NCBI GenBank assembly: GCA_019594195.1
Contig: JAFDTP010000032.1
Location: 1-18,559, forward strand
Source: Thermoplasmata archaeon
GTDB lineage: Archaea; Thermoplasmatota; Thermoplasmata; Halarchaeoplasmatales; Halarchaeoplasmataceae
DNA length: 18,559 bases
Reading direction: 5' to 3'
Shown here: positions 17,801 through 18,559 of the stretch, one piece after another
How the letters are laid out: the number at the start of each line of letters is the position of its first letter
Position numbering within the stretch: position 1 is the stretch's first letter
Notes under the pieces: model-generated
Told to the model about the DNA's origin: nothing
Seen by the model: only the letters and a program-made list of their open reading frames with translations
The model's database searches: none
Translations under genes and position numbers: made by a program

Positions 17801-18559
17801 GACGAGAGAAAAGATAGTTTAGATGAATATAGAGAAGAACTCGAAGCTAGAAAGACCTCTCTAGAGAAAAGAGAAGTCGGTCTTGAATCTTGGGAAGTAC
17901 AATTAGAAGAGTTTGAGGAAGATCTAAATCAAAGAGAAAACGAGTTAGATGAAAAAGATGAGGAACTAGGATCATTCGAAGACGAATTGGATGAAAAGGA
18001 GGAAGAACTTGGTGACAGAGAAGCTGAATTGGATAGTAGAAAAGAAAATCTAGATGATAGAGAAGATTATTTGGACAGCTTAGAGAAAAAACTCAACGAT
18101 AGAGAACAGGAACTGAATGAGAAAGACGATAAATTATCTCAACTCGAGAAAGACTTGGATAACAGAAAAGAAAGTCTCGATGAACGTGAAGATGAGATTA
18201 CCGAACTTGATGAAGAACTAAAGCAAAAAGACAAAGAACTCGAAGAGAAAAGTAAACAACTCAGCCAACTCGAAGATCAACTCGATGATCGAGAAAAGGA
18301 ACTATCTCAATTCAAGGATGAATTGGATGGTAGAAAAGAAAGTCTCGACGAAAGAGAGAGTGAATTGGACAGCTTAGAGAAAAAACTCAACGATAGAGAA
18401 CAGGAACTGGATGAGAAAGATGATAACTTATCTCAACTCGAGGAAGAGTTGGATAACAGAAAAGAAAGTCTTAACGATCGAGAAAAGGAACTATCTCAAT
18501 TCAAGGATGAATTGGATGGTAGAAAAGAAAGTCTCGACGAAAGAGAGAGTGAATTGGAC
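14810..18559 (+). CDS. Giant heptad-repeat coiled-coil protein, 3' partial
   Basis: Translation from ATG 14810 runs 1250 codons without a stop to the last base of the window, so the C-terminus is unknown. A second ATG is two codons later. Residues 1 to about 120 form a globular domain (GGEESVKNIVSVIKDEKPSG, GRIILKNGIPTAAEL, GKEAFNEIA) that resembles the archaeal DUF2226 or PATAN-like fold by eye; this is unverified. Residues about 120-195 are an acidic linker with the last proline near 150. From L196 on, about 150 heptads follow almost without interruption, typified by LDERESE, LDEKEEE and LEEWETD. Position 1 is Leu, Val or Ile; position 4 is mostly Arg or Lys, sometimes Leu, Phe or Trp. There is no proline or cysteine in the rod. 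No signal peptide or membrane segment is seen. Minus-strand frames here are shadows rich in Ser and Phe. Confidence 0.93.
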   Translation, partial: MEMPAGKRISTTMGGEESVKNIVSVIKDEKPSGYLKILSEEDGSPIEGRIILKNGIPTAAELEKDDIHAKGKEAFNEIAHVSSNKDSVLELYSYSRSSSNFYIDQVASKFEDCKLKEEIDIELFSELITPDEDDDISEEKIMKKERVKTPKEQEIIDEILKERDVEKDLSADDIDEIDLGSIEEVNGGAINVLKNLLRKEMDLDRKEDRLNRFKNELEDWKDELEKNRSDVDQLEKKKKDLKKEINLFEKKKKDIKEKEAELDEREKRLDKKEKNLDKIKKSVSSREKKIKSDLADIKKEKRETKAIKEEIDGEREKLERKRRNLEQREAEIEGFEEELEEMRKELESEQQTLRKKRKELDERESDVRKREREVKNREDEVKSDLKELRERETRLDIRETNLEELEERLEQFEEDVENQKKGLEEKKSELDERENTLDDLKKELNEKEDRLKDKEDSLEELEEELKKKKEDLEDRSEAVDEREEKVKEKDEELEEKEKVLGLKEVQLEGWEEQLLDKDEHLSDKAQKLDEKEEKLSEKGERLERREGKVEETEKQLEKKKTELQEMKNSLEKRRDVINDKEKELEVKDNELKNKEERLEEWQEDLTGHQYDLDLRETQLEEWETDLTSQKESLENFEEKLEDRLEKIEILDDSMKEREQNLDAWEKELGSIENTLNEMYLDLETEAEKLNKKEKELGEKKEDVERWERELEDVEEELDDRRKDIDRRESDIDKREEKVQKREDSVDLFEDKLDEREAMLDELESKVSEREDHLETWSGSLQQREENVDKRESQLDEKEEELNGLKNDLDKRQTKIEERDKRLDDREEYLSEKSDRLNKKEDGLNKVEDRIMKLEQSLLDLEEHLAEREAELDTYEEVLDDRDDELTDHQKELKDKREELEEMDVELEEKEKNLEGWERALETRENKIDMNEVKMESWEKELEHRAEKLKDKSDKIENKEEELSKAKDEIKRKESELKEVEEGLDRRKEELDSFEHDLDERKDSLDEYREELEARKTSLEKREVGLESWEVQLEEFEEDLNQRENELDEKDEELGSFEDELDEKEEELGDREAELDSRKENLDDREDYLDSLEKKLNDREQELNEKDDKLSQLEKDLDNRKESLDEREDEITELDEELKQKDKELEEKSKQLSQLEDQLDDREKELSQFKDELDGRKESLDERESELDSLEKKLNDREQELDEKDDNLSQLEEELDNRKESLNDREKELSQFKDELDGRKESLDERESELD
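18071..18559 (+). repeat. Recent long repeats inside the coiled-coil gene
   Basis: Bases 18287-18370 recur exactly at 18476-18559 (84 bases, offset 189 bases or 9 heptads). Bases 18071-18115 recur exactly at 18365-18409, with near identity continuing to about 18474 (offset 294 bases or 14 heptads). All offsets are multiples of 21 bases, so duplication preserves the heptad register. The second 84-base copy ends at the last base of the window. Confidence 0.92.

Noticed and set aside
14810..18559. SMC, Rad50 or a bacterial-type cytoskeletal filament protein
   Set aside because: No Walker A motif, hinge or zinc hook (CxxC) is seen. The head is of a different type, and the heptads are more regular than in SMC arms.
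18071..18559. CRISPR or intergenic satellite repeat
   Set aside because: The repeats are in frame, multiples of 21 bases and translate into heptads of the same protein, with no spacer structure.

Overview
The window looks like one contig from an archaeon, probably a euryarchaeote-type lineage. The evidence is archaeal-type content: a form III RuBisCO/AMP phosphorylase/ribose-1,5-bisphosphate isomerase set, archaeosine synthase ArcS and a PIN-ATPase-KH protein. TATA-like boxes lie about 26-30 bases upstream of several start codons, and the proteins are strongly acidic. I cannot place the lineage. An uncultured salt-adapted group such as MSBL1 is only a guess. Both ends look limited by assembly. 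The first 226 bases are an inverted fold-back, and the last bases lie inside an exactly repeated segment.

Region 1-3286 (+): the AMP (nucleoside monophosphate) pathway in one operon, made of the C-terminal part of ribose-1,5-bisphosphate isomerase, form III RuBisCO and AMP phosphorylase. Together they turn AMP plus phosphate into adenine and ribose-1,5-bisphosphate, then RuBP, then with CO2 two 3-phosphoglycerate. ArcS follows convergently (3294-4970, -), then a small self-contained gene with strong expression signals (5067-5288, -).

Region 5289-6197: a gene-poor stretch. It holds a possible broken small membrane-protein gene and a tiny degenerate zinc-ribbon-like ORF. A PINA-like PIN/ATPase/KH gene follows (6198-8030, +).

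Region 8031-11528 (-): a tightly overlapping molybdopterin operon, moaA-moaE-moaC-moaB-moeA. No moaD or moeB is seen here. A class I methyltransferase and a DUF354 glycosyltransferase-like gene come next on the same strand. Across a divergent promoter region are a GDT1/UPF0016 cation transporter and a Nudix ADP-sugar hydrolase on the + strand.

Region 14810-18559 (+): the most remarkable object. It is one uninterrupted reading frame of 1250 codons with no stop before the window ends. It has an N-terminal globular domain of about 120 residues (DUF2226/PATAN-like by eye), an acidic linker, and then about 1054 residues of nearly perfect heptads. Most heptads carry one leucine-type residue and charged residues elsewhere, and the tract has no proline. 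This looks like a giant rod protein, and its C-terminus is missing.
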